From positions 243,716-307,715 of the forward strand of contig NZ_JANIAA010000008.1 in assembly GCF_024505145.1 (NCBI RefSeq): 64,000 nt of DNA. Reading direction: 5' to 3'. A program made the position numbers and the translations under genes. Each line of letters starts with the position of its first letter. Position 1 is the first letter of the stretch. The DNA is from Streptomyces rugosispiralis (lineage in GTDB: Bacteria; Actinomycetota; Actinomycetes; Streptomycetales; Streptomycetaceae). This document shows positions 36,864 through 44,872 of this stretch, in pieces. The notes beneath the pieces are model-generated. The model ran no database searches. It saw only the letters and a program-made list of their open reading frames with translations, and was not told the origin of the DNA.

Positions 36864-37898
36864 ATGGTGTTCAAACGAGTGCTCGGCTCGCTCGGGGTCG
36901 GCGGACCCGTCGTGGACACGATCCTGGACCGGGAGCCTGTGCGCCCCGGTGGGGTGGTGCGGGGGCAGGTGCGGCTCCGAGGCGGAGGCGACGCCTGCGA
37001 TCTCGAGCACCTCGCGCTGGAGCTGGTCGCCGGGGTCGAGGCCGGACACGGCGGCGAGGGGCACGAGGGCGGTGTGGTCTTCGACCGCCTCCGGCTCGGC
37101 GGTGGGTTCCGGCTCGACGCGCGAGAGCACAGAGACATTCCGTTCACCATTCACATACCGTGGGAAACACCGCTCACCGAGGTGTCCGGGCAGCCGCTGG
37201 GTGTCGTCCTGGGCGTCCGGGTCGAGGTCGCGGCGGCGGGCGCGAAGGACCACGGCGATCCGGAACCGCTGATCGTGCGCCCGCTGCCGGTCCAGGAGGC
37301 CGTGCTGGGGGCGCTGGGGCGGCTCGGCTTCGGCCTCGTCGCCGCCGATCTGCGGCTCGCCCATATCGCGGGCACCGGGCAGCGGCTTCCCTTCCACCAG
37401 GAGATCGAGCTCACCCCCGCCCCTCAGTACCTCCACGACGTGAACGAGATCACACTGACCCTTCTCGCCGGGCCCGACGGCATGGAGGTCGTCCTGGAGG
37501 CCGACAAGCGCGGCGGGCGCTCCGGCGTCCTGGGCCGCCACACCGTGAGCGGCCATGAGGGCCCCGGGCGGCGCGACTGGACCGGTGAGGTCGACTCCTG
37601 GATCCGGGCGCTCATCGAAGCCCGCGCCACGCATACCGCCCGCGATGCCCGCGAGGGCCGCACCGGTGCGGCCCTCGCGGGCATCGCGGGCGCCACGGTC
37701 GGTACGGCGGCTGGTGGAGCCGTGGGCGGCGGCATGGTCGCGGCCGGACTCGGCGACGCGTCAGGGAACTTGGCGAGCTTAGATGATTTTGCGGGCTTAG
37801 GGGATTTAAAGGGCTTAAAGAGCTTAAAGGGCTTAGGGGATTCAGGGGGCACAGAAGACTTGGAGAGCTCGGGGGCCGAGGAGGAAAACCGAGGCTGA
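36864..37898 (+). CDS. Spo0M-like sporulation-control protein with a TTA-rich tail
   Basis: A 344-residue protein from ATG 36864 (AAGGAG 11 bases upstream). Residues 1-250 are an arrestin-like Spo0M domain: VFKRVLGSLGVGGPVVDTIL, RPGGVVRGQVRL, IPFTIHIPWETPLTEVSG and FHQEIELTP. In Bacillus, Spo0M affects sporulation and cell shape. The C-terminal ~65 residues are low complexity. This tail has six TTA leucine codons (37779, 37797, 37806, 37815, 37824, 37833) in GLGDLKGLKSLKGLGD. TTA is decoded only by the bldA tRNA in Streptomyces, so finishing this protein should depend on bldA. The tail also contains a 56-bp DNA palindrome. Confidence 0.88.
   Translation: MVFKRVLGSLGVGGPVVDTILDREPVRPGGVVRGQVRLRGGGDACDLEHLALELVAGVEAGHGGEGHEGGVVFDRLRLGGGFRLDAREHRDIPFTIHIPWETPLTEVSGQPLGVVLGVRVEVAAAGAKDHGDPEPLIVRPLPVQEAVLGALGRLGFGLVAADLRLAHIAGTGQRLPFHQEIELTPAPQYLHDVNEITLTLLAGPDGMEVVLEADKRGGRSGVLGRHTVSGHEGPGRRDWTGEVDSWIRALIEARATHTARDAREGRTGAALAGIAGATVGTAAGGAVGGGMVAAGLGDASGNLASLDDFAGLGDLKGLKSLKGLGDSGGTEDLESSGAEEENRG
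37637..37692. repeat. Perfect 56-bp palindrome inside the Spo0M-like gene
   Basis: Every base from 37637 pairs with its mirror to 37692, centred between 37664 and 37665 (CACC|GGTG), with no loop. It lies in frame and encodes ARDAREGRTGAALAGIAG-like residues. It can fold as a 28-bp hairpin arm in mRNA or extrude as a cruciform in DNA. Confidence 0.9.
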
Positions 37899-37959
37899 GC
37901 CCCGGAGCGCCGCGGAGGCTTTGAACGCCGCGGAGGCTTTACGCGCCGCGGAGGGCCAC

Positions 37960-37989
37960 GGAGGGCCGCGGATCGTCCCGCGGCCCTCC
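37960..37989. terminator. Terminator between spo0M and the antiporter gene
   Basis: A perfect 12-bp stem (37960-37971 with 37978-37989) and a 6-nt loop between convergent genes. Short GCCGCGGAGG repeats precede it (37905-37960). Confidence 0.8.
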
Positions 37990-38009
37990 CTCTACACACC
38001 GGCGAACGG

Positions 38010-39281
38010 CTAGGAACGACGCCCGACCGCGTCCGGGTCGTCCACCGTCTCTCGCGGCTCCGCCGCGACACCGTCGCCCCCGCCCTCGGCCGCCGCCGCG
38101 GCAGCGGACTCACGGCGCGCCGCCAGCCGGGCCGTGACCCGCCGGGCGACGGGCTCGGTCCAGCGGGCGGTGAGCGGCCCCAGGACGACCAGGATCAGGA
38201 CGTACGCCGTGGCCAGCGGGCCGAGCGACGGTTCGATACCAGCCGTGACGGCGAGCCCGGCGATGACGATCGAGAACTCGCCCCGGGCCACCAGCGTGCC
38301 GCCCGCCCGCCAGCGGCCCCGGACCGAGATCCCGGCCCGCCGCGCCGCCCAGTAGCCGGTGGCGATCTTCGTACCGGCGGTGAGGACCGCCAGCGTCATG
38401 GCGGGCAGCAGCACCGGGGGAATGCTGGCCGGATCCGTGTGCAGGCCGAAGAAGACGAAGAACACGGCGGCGAACAGATCCCGCAGCGGGCTGAGCAGAA
38501 GGTGGGTCCCCTCGGCGACCTCCCCGGACAGGGCGATGCCCACCAGGAACGCGCCGACGGCCGCCGACACCTGGAGCTGCTGGGCGATCCCCGCCACCAG
38601 CAGCGTCAGCCCGAGCACCACCAGCAGCAGCTTCTCGGGATCGTCGCTGGAGACGAAGCGGGAGATATGCCGTCCGTAGCGGACGGCCAGGAACAGCACC
38701 AGACCGGCCACGCCGAGGGCGATGGCCAGGGTGACGCTGCCCGCCGCCAGGCCCGCACCGGCCAGCAGGGCGGTGACGATCGGCAGATAGACGGCCATCG
38801 CCAGATCCTCGAGGACGAGGATGCTGAGGATCACCGGGGTCTCACGGTTGCCGAGCCGGCCCAGATCGCCGAGCACCTTGGCGATGACGCCGGACGAGGA
38901 GATCCAGGTGACTCCGGCCAGCACGACGGCCGCCACCGGCCCCCACCCCAGCAGCAGGGCCATGATGGCGCCTGGCAGGGCGTTGAGCATGGCATCGACC
39001 AGTCCGGCCGGGTACTGGGTCTTGAGGTTGCTGACCAGGTCGCTGGCGGTGTACTCCAGCCCGAGCATCAGCAGCAGCAGGATGACGCCGATCTCGGCGC
39101 CGGTCGCGACGAACTCCTCGCTGGCCCCCAGCGGCAGCAGCCCGCCCTCGCCGAAGGCCAGTCCGGCCAGCAGATACAGCGGGATCGGGGAGAACTGGAG
39201 CCGCCCGGCGAGCCGCCCCAGCAGCCCGAGGCCCAGGATGACCGCGCCGAACTCGATCAGAAAGACGGCAGACGAATGCAT
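38010..39281 (-). CDS. CPA2-family cation/proton antiporter
   Basis: A 423-residue protein with about 12 membrane helices. It begins with MHSSAVFLIEFGAVILGLGLLGRLAGRL and carries the family GLEYTASDL motif, which includes the charged residues used in transport. No RCK domain follows; the regulatory protein is separate and encoded four bases upstream (39285-39770). KhtU-type K+(NH4+)/H+ antiporters work this way with KhtT. The C-terminal ~60 residues are Ala/Glu-rich and probably cytoplasmic. It likely exports K+ or another cation to balance pH or osmotic stress. Confidence 0.88.
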   Translation of the reverse strand: MHSSAVFLIEFGAVILGLGLLGRLAGRLQFSPIPLYLLAGLAFGEGGLLPLGASEEFVATGAEIGVILLLLMLGLEYTASDLVSNLKTQYPAGLVDAMLNALPGAIMALLLGWGPVAAVVLAGVTWISSSGVIAKVLGDLGRLGNRETPVILSILVLEDLAMAVYLPIVTALLAGAGLAAGSVTLAIALGVAGLVLFLAVRYGRHISRFVSSDDPEKLLLVVLGLTLLVAGIAQQLQVSAAVGAFLVGIALSGEVAEGTHLLLSPLRDLFAAVFFVFFGLHTDPASIPPVLLPAMTLAVLTAGTKIATGYWAARRAGISVRGRWRAGGTLVARGEFSIVIAGLAVTAGIEPSLGPLATAYVLILVVLGPLTARWTEPVARRVTARLAARRESAAAAAAEGGGDGVAAEPRETVDDPDAVGRRS

Positions 39282-39284
39282 GGG

Positions 39285-39770
39285 TCACTCCCGCCCTAGT
39301 ATCGCCGCGGCCGTCTCCACGCCCTCGCGTGTGCCGATCACGATCAGTTCGTCCCCACCGGCCAGCCGGAAGTCCGGGGTCGGGGAGGGGATGGCCTCCG
39401 CCCTGCGCAGCACGGCCACGATCGAGGCGCCGGTCTCCGTCCGCATTCGCGTCTCGCCGAGCACCCGCCCGTTCCAGTACGACGTGGTCGACAGCTCGAT
39501 CCGCTCGGCCACCAGCCCCAGCTCGGTGGTGGACAGCAGGTTCGGGTTGTGATGGCTTGGCATCAGCACTCCGACGAGTGCCTCCGCTTCCCCTGGAGTC
39601 AGCCTGGTGGACAGGGCACACTCATCGGGATCCTCCCTCCGGTACGCACTCAGCGTCCGTCCGCCGTCGCGGTGCGCGATGACCGAAAGCCGCCTACTCT
39701 CTCGTGTCGTCAGGTCGTAGCGAACCCCGATGCCGGGCAATGGCGTACTGCTCATGCGCGGAGCGCCCAC
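39285..39770 (-). CDS. TrkA-C domain regulator of the antiporter (KhtT-like)
   Basis: About 161 residues. I chose GTG 39770 because GAGAGGG lies six bases upstream; ATG 39755 (SSTPLPGIGVRYDL) is the alternative. The N-terminal half has GIGVRYDLTTRESRRLSVIAHRDGGRTL, matching KhtT-like regulators. The C-terminal TrkA-C domain ends in RLAGGDELIVIGTREGVETAAAI. KhtT binds nucleotide or second messenger and opens its antiporter partner; the arrangement here, with the regulator first in the pair and a gap of only a few bases, is the same. Confidence 0.87.
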   Translation of the reverse strand: MGAPRMSSTPLPGIGVRYDLTTRESRRLSVIAHRDGGRTLSAYRREDPDECALSTRLTPGEAEALVGVLMPSHHNPNLLSTTELGLVAERIELSTTSYWNGRVLGETRMRTETGASIVAVLRRAEAIPSPTPDFRLAGGDELIVIGTREGVETAAAILGRE

Positions 39771-39934
39771 AATCATCCCTCTCGTCGCTCGATTCTTGTG
39801 CCACCCTAACGAATGGCAAAGAATTGGTAATGACGGCAGGTGTACGAGGGTGCGATGGGACGATGCCGACCGCGTATGGGTGGGGTGGCCATCCATCCAA
39901 GCAGAGGATGGCGCCCGGAGGAGGGATGGTGCCC

Positions 39935-40357
39935 ATGATCGAGTGGAGGCGGCTCAGCACCGGGATCAGGCCAGTTCCCGATCCGGTCGCCACCCCCGTC
40001 ATCTGGGGCGGGGCCACCCTGGGCGCGCTGGTACTGGTGGCGGCTCTGAACTTCCTCGGCGGCCATGGCCGCCCGATGTTCGCCCTGGTCGCGCTCTCGC
40101 TGCTGGCGGCCCTGCTGGGGCTGTGCGCACGCTTTGTCGCGGCGCCCGGTACGGCGGCGCTGTGCTGGCTGTTCCTCAACGGCTTCGCCATTCCGCCCGC
40201 GGGCCGGCTCTCCTGGGCGGGCGACCGCGACGCCCGGTGGCTCGCCTGCCTCCTGGCGGCGGCCGTCGCGGGCACCGCGCTCGCCCGCGTCGTCAACGCC
40301 CGGGCGGGGTACCGCCGCATCAGCCCGCTCGGCCACCGTCCAGGGTCGCCGGAGTGA
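39935..40357 (+). CDS. Small membrane protein (DUF4118-like)
   Basis: A 140-residue protein. ATG 39935 follows a strong GGAGGAGGGA; the frame is open upstream. Three or four hydrophobic helices are visible (about residues 20-40, 45-70 and 105-125), resembling the membrane half of KdpD-type sensors (DUF4118) without the kinase. The function is unknown. It diverges from the antiporter regulator gene, whose start is 164 bases away. Confidence 0.75.
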   Translation: MIEWRRLSTGIRPVPDPVATPVIWGGATLGALVLVAALNFLGGHGRPMFALVALSLLAALLGLCARFVAAPGTAALCWLFLNGFAIPPAGRLSWAGDRDARWLACLLAAAVAGTALARVVNARAGYRRISPLGHRPGSPE

Positions 40358-40613
40358 GCTGACCGGTCCGCGAGGCGGTGTGACCGGTCCGCGAGTGAGG
40401 TGACCGGTCCGGCCGGTCCGCGGTCGTAGGTCCCACGGCCGTGGGAAGGCCCGGCGAGCGGCCGATGCTCCGGCGGCGGGCCCGTCCCTAGGCTCGGGGC
40501 ACGGCCCGGCGATCGGTGCGATCACGGTGCCGTCGATGTATTCCGCCACGACGAAGTCGATGCGGTCCGCGACAACGAAGTCGATGCGGTCCCCCACGAC
40601 GAAGGAGGCGCCC

Positions 40614-41024
40614 ATGCCCGCCGACGGTCAGAGCCACATCCGCATCGCCCGCCCCTCACGCGACCTCGCGGCGGCGGAGCGCTTCTGGTGTGCGGGGCTG
40701 GGATTGAGCGTGGTGTACCGGGTCGAGGGCGGTGACCGGGCCGGGGAGCACGATCTGCTGATGGTGTGCCGGCCGGACGCCGCCTGGCATCTGGAGCTCG
40801 TGCATGAAGCGGCCCACCCCGTGGAGCCCCGGCCGACCGAGGAGGATCTGCTGGTGATCTACCTCGACGAACCGGTCCCCGAGGAGCTGGTGGACCGCCT
40901 CACCCAGCATGGCGGCACCCGCGTCACCTCCCCCAATCCGTACTGGAACGAATGGGGCGTCACCATCGAGGACCCGGACGGCTACCGACTGGTGCTGTGC
41001 CGCCGCGGCTGGTCGAATTCCTGA
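40614..41024 (+). CDS. VOC superfamily (glyoxalase/dioxygenase-like) protein
   Basis: A 136-residue protein from ATG 40614 (GAAGGAGG upstream). Two beta-alpha-beta-beta-beta modules are visible: HIRIARPSRDLAAAERFWCAGLGLSVVYRVEG, and ENPYWNEWGVTIEDPDGYRLVLC-like in the second half, with the conserved final DPDGYRLVL. Metal-ligand positions (His near the start, Glu near the end) are plausible. The substrate cannot be deduced. A ~22-bp direct repeat (ACGAAGTCGATGCGGTCC twice, 40553-40600) lies in the leader. Confidence 0.88.
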   Translation: MPADGQSHIRIARPSRDLAAAERFWCAGLGLSVVYRVEGGDRAGEHDLLMVCRPDAAWHLELVHEAAHPVEPRPTEEDLLVIYLDEPVPEELVDRLTQHGGTRVTSPNPYWNEWGVTIEDPDGYRLVLCRRGWSNS

Positions 41025-41096
41025 CGCACGGAGGTTTCCCGGGTCCAGGCCCAAGACCAGGACCAGGCCCGGGACCCGAGCCCCAGGGCCATCGCG

Positions 41097-42119
41097 CTAG
41101 TGCGGCATCGTCAGGACCGCGACCCCGTTGACGCGGTCGCCGGCGAGGTCGTCGAGGGCGGCGTCGGCCCGGTCGAAGGGGTACGGCGTGACCGTTGCGC
41201 TGATGCGGTGCTCGGCGGCCGCGGCGAGGAATTCGCGGCCGTCCTCCCGGGTGTTGGCGGTGACGCTGCGGACGGTGCGTTCCCGGAAGAGATGCCGCTC
41301 GTAGTCGAGTGACGGAATGTCGGTGAGGTAGATCCCGGCGATGCTCAGCGTGCCGCCCGCGTCCAGGGACTCCAGGGCGACCGGGACCAGTTCGCCCACC
41401 GGGGCGAAGAGGATGGCGGCGTCGAGCGGCTCGGGCGGGCGGTCGTAGGCGTCGTTCGCGGAGGCGGCGCCGAGGTCCAGGGCGAGCGCGCGGGCGGCGG
41501 GCGAGCGGGTCAGGACGTGGACGACGGCGCCCCGCGCGATGGCGACCTGGGCGGTGAGGTGTGCCGAGCCGCCGAAGCCGTAGATGCCGAGCCGGCCGCC
41601 CGGCGGGAGGTCGGCCCGGCGCAGCGCGCGGTAGCCGATGATCCCGGCGCACAGCAGCGGGGCGAGTTCCTCGTCGCGGTATCCGGAGGGCAGCTCGTAG
41701 GCGTAGGCCGCCGGTACGGTGACGTACTCGGCGTAGCCGCCGTCCGCGTCCCAGCCGGTGTACTCGGAGAACGGGCACAGGTTCTCCTGGCCCCGGAGGC
41801 AGTAGCGGCAGCGGCCGCAGGTGCGCCGCAGCCAGGGGACGCCGATCCGGATTCCGGGGCGCGGGCCGTGCGCCCGCGAGCCCGCCGCGACGACCTCGCC
41901 GACCGCCTCGTGGCCGGGGACGACGGGGCTGCGGTGCGGGGGCAGATCGCCGTCGCGGACATGCAGATCGGTGCGACAGACGCCACAGGCCCGGACCCGG
42001 ACCAGCAGCTCGTCCTCCGCGGGCCGCGGAACCGGCAGCTCCACCTGCTCGATCCGGCCCGGGGCGGGGACCACCCATGCCCGCATGGTCGCCGGAAGGT
42101 CGGCGTTCGCGTCCGTCAC
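41097..42119 (-). CDS. Zinc-dependent alcohol dehydrogenase
   Basis: About 340 residues; GTG 42119 or ATG 42086 could be the start. The MDR fold shows catalytic-zinc ligands in CGVCRTDLH and GHEAVGEV, the structural zinc lobe CGRCRYCLRGQENLC, and a GIYGFGGSAHLTAQVAI nucleotide-binding motif. It belongs to the class that oxidises or reduces a range of alcohols and aldehydes with NAD(P). It has no obvious operon partner. Confidence 0.9.
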   Translation of the reverse strand: MTDANADLPATMRAWVVPAPGRIEQVELPVPRPAEDELLVRVRACGVCRTDLHVRDGDLPPHRSPVVPGHEAVGEVVAAGSRAHGPRPGIRIGVPWLRRTCGRCRYCLRGQENLCPFSEYTGWDADGGYAEYVTVPAAYAYELPSGYRDEELAPLLCAGIIGYRALRRADLPPGGRLGIYGFGGSAHLTAQVAIARGAVVHVLTRSPAARALALDLGAASANDAYDRPPEPLDAAILFAPVGELVPVALESLDAGGTLSIAGIYLTDIPSLDYERHLFRERTVRSVTANTREDGREFLAAAAEHRISATVTPYPFDRADAALDDLAGDRVNGVAVLTMPH

Positions 42120-42230
42120 CTCGCCAACGTAACGCCGTGAGCATCGTGACGACCGTAAGGCACGCGTTACGGCCATGCGGCGCCAAAAAGGAAGAGATAC
42201 GGCCGGAAACTGCCAACCGCGTGCGGGCGC

Positions 42231-42325
42231 GATCAGGCCGAGGCGCGGTCCATGGCGTTGATCAGGCCGAAGCGCCGTCCATCGTGTTGATCAGGCCGAG
42301 GCGCCGTCCATCGCGTTGATCAGGC
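42231..42325. repeat. 29-bp tandem repeat covering the 3' end of mbtH
   Basis: Three full copies at 42231-42259, 42260-42288 and 42289-42317 and a partial fourth share GATCAGGCCGAGGCGCCGTCCATCG(C/T)GTT. The third copy contains the mbtH stop and last codons; the other two lie downstream of the gene. Confidence 0.9.
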
Positions 42326-42509
42326 TCGTGGGGCGCATATCGGTCCAGTGCTCATTGACGTAGTCCAGGCACGCCTGGCGGTCGTCCTCGCCGTGGGCGA
42401 CCGTCCAGCCCGCGGGGACCTCGGCGAAGGCGGGCCACAGCGAATGCTGCCCTTCCTCGTCGACGAGCACGAGATAGCGGCCGTCGGGGTTCTCGAAGGG
42501 GTTGCTCAT
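42291..42509 (-). CDS. MbtH-like protein (orphan)
   Basis: A 72-residue protein with the family signature NPFENPDGRYLVLVDEEGQHSLWP, GWTVAHGEDDRQACLDYVNEHWTDMRP. MbtH proteins bind and stabilise or activate adenylation domains of nonribosomal peptide synthetases. No NRPS is in the window, so this one acts in trans or serves a distant cluster. Its final codons (MDGASA) lie in the 29-bp repeat. Confidence 0.95.
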   Translation of the reverse strand: MSNPFENPDGRYLVLVDEEGQHSLWPAFAEVPAGWTVAHGEDDRQACLDYVNEHWTDMRPTSLINAMDGASA

Positions 42510-42679
42510 CGCTGGTCTCCTCGCTCACGGTCGGCGTCGACGAGCTTGACGGTACCGGCAGGGGGCGGGCACCCGCCGAGGAGTTCCCGGGGGGCCTGGG
42601 GAAAGGCCTGGGATGCGGAAATGGCACCTTCCTGACGGAATTCGGGGTTCCGGGACGCCTCTCGCCTACGGTCCGCGGC

Positions 42680-43771
42680 ATGGTCGCGTCCGCCAGAACC
42701 GAGCCCAGGGGCTCCATGGCCATGGAGCTCACCATCGGCGACCCCGCGCTCACGGCCCGGCTGGAGCGCGGAATGGACGCCTCGGAGGAGCGGCTGCGCG
42801 CTCTCGCCGCCGAGGCCCAGGACCCGTGTGTCGCCGAAGTCGCCGGACATCTCTTCGGCCCCGGTGGCAAGCGGCTGCGCCCGCTCCTGGCGCTGGTGGG
42901 CGCGGAGTTCGGTGAGCGCGCCCGGTCCAGCGCCAACCGATCCACCGCCGATCCGGCCGCCACCGATCCGGCCTTGGCCGACCCCTCCCCCGCCGTGGAG
43001 GCCGCCGCCCTGGCCGAGCTGGTGCATGTCGCCTCGCTCTACCACGACGACGTCATGGACCAGGCCCGCACCCGGCGCGGAGTCCCCAGCGCCAACGCCC
43101 GCTGGGGCAACACCACCGCCGTCCTCGCGGGCAATTGGCTGCTGTCGAAGGCGGCCCAGCTCGCCGCGGCACTCGGCCCGGAGGCCATACGGTTGCAGTC
43201 CAAGGTCACCAATCGTCTGATCATGGGCCAGATACGGGAACTCGTCGGCCCCTCGGACGAGGACGATCCGCTCTCCCACTACTTCACGGTGGTGGCCGGG
43301 AAGTCGGCCGCCCTGATCGCCATGGCGCTGCAACTGGGGGCGGTCCGGACGGGCGCCCCGGAGCATGTCGTCCAGACGCTCGCCGAGTACGGGGAACATC
43401 TGGGCATCGCGTTCCAGATATCCGACGACATCCTCGACATCACCTCCACCTCCGAGGTCTCCGGCAAGGAGCAGGGCAAGGACCTCGCGATCGGGGTCGC
43501 CAGCCTCCCGGTGCTGCTGGCCCTGGCCGACGAGCGACCGGAGGCGGGTGAGTTGCGCACCCTGCTGACCGCCGCCACCGCGGGCCCGGAGGGCGCCGGG
43601 CTGCCGAGGGCCGTCGCACTGCTGCATCGCTGCGGGGCGCTGGCGGAGGCGCGCACGGTGATGCACGCCCGGCTGCTGCGCGCCCGGACTGCGGCGAACG
43701 GGCTGCCGGACGGCCCGGCGACCCGGGTTCTGCACGCGCTGTGCGACTTCGTGGCACGCCGGGATCACTGA
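42680..43771 (+). CDS. Polyprenyl diphosphate synthase
   Basis: A 363-residue protein; ATG 42680 was kept, but ATG 42716/42722 are possible. It has GGKRLRPLLALVG, first Asp-rich motif YHDDVMDQARTRRG, GNWLLSKAAQL, and second Asp-rich motif FQISDDILDITS with the following GKDLAIG. These are the residues that bind Mg2+ and the allylic and isopentenyl diphosphates. It condenses isopentenyl units to a long trans-prenyl chain, for menaquinone side chain or another isoprenoid. A low-complexity linker (residues 78-95) interrupts the first part. Confidence 0.93.
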   Translation: MVASARTEPRGSMAMELTIGDPALTARLERGMDASEERLRALAAEAQDPCVAEVAGHLFGPGGKRLRPLLALVGAEFGERARSSANRSTADPAATDPALADPSPAVEAAALAELVHVASLYHDDVMDQARTRRGVPSANARWGNTTAVLAGNWLLSKAAQLAAALGPEAIRLQSKVTNRLIMGQIRELVGPSDEDDPLSHYFTVVAGKSAALIAMALQLGAVRTGAPEHVVQTLAEYGEHLGIAFQISDDILDITSTSEVSGKEQGKDLAIGVASLPVLLALADERPEAGELRTLLTAATAGPEGAGLPRAVALLHRCGALAEARTVMHARLLRARTAANGLPDGPATRVLHALCDFVARRDH

Positions 43772-43781
43772 CGGGCTTCCT

Positions 43782-43958
43782 CCGTAAGGCGCCCGCGACA
43801 CCCGTAAGGCGCCCACAGCACCCGTACGGCACCCGCAACACCCGTACAGCACCCGTAAGGCACCCGTAAGGCACCCGTAAGGCGCCCGCGACACCCGTAC
43901 GGCGCGCAGCACCCGTACAGCTCCCGTACGGCGTCCGTAGGCCGCCCGTAAGGCGCCC
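43782..43958. repeat. Degenerate CACCCGTAAGG-type tandem repeats
   Basis: About 175 bases consist of repeated CACCCGTA(A/C)GGC and CGCCCGCAACA-like units with period near 11 and 18 bp, between the prenyl synthase and the first crcB. No gene is supported. Confidence 0.8.
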
Positions 43959-44033
43959 ATGCCTCTCGCTCCGCCCTCCCCCATCGTCAGCCCCGGTCGG
44001 CCGGTGTCCGCCTCACGACGTAATCTGAGCCCT

Positions 44034-44540
44034 ATGGGCAGCTCACGGTCAGATGTGGTGGACGAGCCCATCGACCCCGACACCGGCCCGGCCCCGCCCG
44101 CCCGGCACAGCCCCTGGCAGGGGCAGGGCCCCGTGGTGGGTGTGGTGGCGGTGGGCGGCGCGCTCGGGGCGACGGCCCGCTACGGCGCGTCGCTGCTGTG
44201 GCCGACCCCGACCGGCGCCTTCCCCTGGACGACCCTGCTGGTCAACGCCCTCGGCTGCGCGATCATCGGCGTCTTCCTGGTGCTGATCACCGACATGTGG
44301 ACGGCCCACCGGCTGGTGCGGCCCTTCTTCGGCACCGGTGTGCTCGGCGGCTTCACCACCTTCTCGACGTACGCCGTGGACTTCACCCGGCTGGTCCAGG
44401 ACGGCCGTATCGCGATCGCCTTCGGCTATCTGCTGGGCACGCTCATGGTGGCGATGGCGGCCGTATGGGCGGCCGTGATCGCGACCCGGCGCGTCCTCGG
44501 CGCGTACGGCGGCGGCCCCGGCGGGAGGGCGGCCCGGTGA
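44034..44540 (+). CDS. crcB: Fluoride exporter CrcB/Fluc (first copy)
   Basis: A 168-residue membrane protein from ATG 44034. After ~40 hydrophilic residues come four helices with the Fluc motifs GGALGATARYG, WTTLLVNALGCAIIGVF and GVLGGFTTFSTYAVD (the phenylalanine-box and central sodium-site TTFST). It exports fluoride as a dual-topology dimer. With a second crcB two genes on, a heterodimer is likely. No fluoride riboswitch is recognisable in the repeat-rich leader. Confidence 0.93.
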   Translation: MGSSRSDVVDEPIDPDTGPAPPARHSPWQGQGPVVGVVAVGGALGATARYGASLLWPTPTGAFPWTTLLVNALGCAIIGVFLVLITDMWTAHRLVRPFFGTGVLGGFTTFSTYAVDFTRLVQDGRIAIAFGYLLGTLMVAMAAVWAAVIATRRVLGAYGGGPGGRAAR

Positions 44541-44872
44541 CCGGCGAGCCCGCGCTGCGACTGACCGTCTTCATCGGCGAGAACGACACCTGGCGCCGCA
44601 AACCGCTGTCCGCCGAGATCGTCCACCGCGCCCATCGCGCGGGGCTCGCGGGGGCGAGCGTGTTCCGCGGTGTCGAGGGGTACGGCTCCTCGTCCCTGAT
44701 CCACACCTCGCGGCTGCTGTCGCTCGGCGAGGATCTGCCCATGGCCGTCGTGATCATCGATACGGAGGAGCGAGTGCGATCCTTCCTGCCCGAGCTGGAG
44801 GAGATCGTGGGTGACGGCCTCGTGGTGGTCGACCCGGTCGAGATCGTGCACCCCCGGGGGCAGGCCCGGTGA
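44537..44872 (+). CDS. DUF190 family protein between two crcB genes
   Basis: A 111-residue soluble protein starting at GTG 44537 and overlapping both neighbours by four bases (GTGA at each end). It has LRLTVFIGENDTWRRKPLSAEIVHRAHRAGLAGASVFRGVEGYG, the DUF190 signature, a ferredoxin-like fold related to PII-type regulators. It is typically found with crcB and probably modulates the channel; no biochemical role is established to my knowledge. Confidence 0.9.
   Translation: MTGEPALRLTVFIGENDTWRRKPLSAEIVHRAHRAGLAGASVFRGVEGYGSSSLIHTSRLLSLGEDLPMAVVIIDTEERVRSFLPELEEIVGDGLVVVDPVEIVHPRGQAR

Noticed and set aside
42231..42325. CRISPR or attachment-site repeat
   Set aside because: The 29-bp copies are adjacent with no spacer and extend from the mbtH coding end, which fits local duplication.
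43772..44033. Fluoride riboswitch upstream of crcB
   Set aside because: The leader is a degenerate repeat tract without the conserved crcB RNA motif or a plausible pseudoknot.
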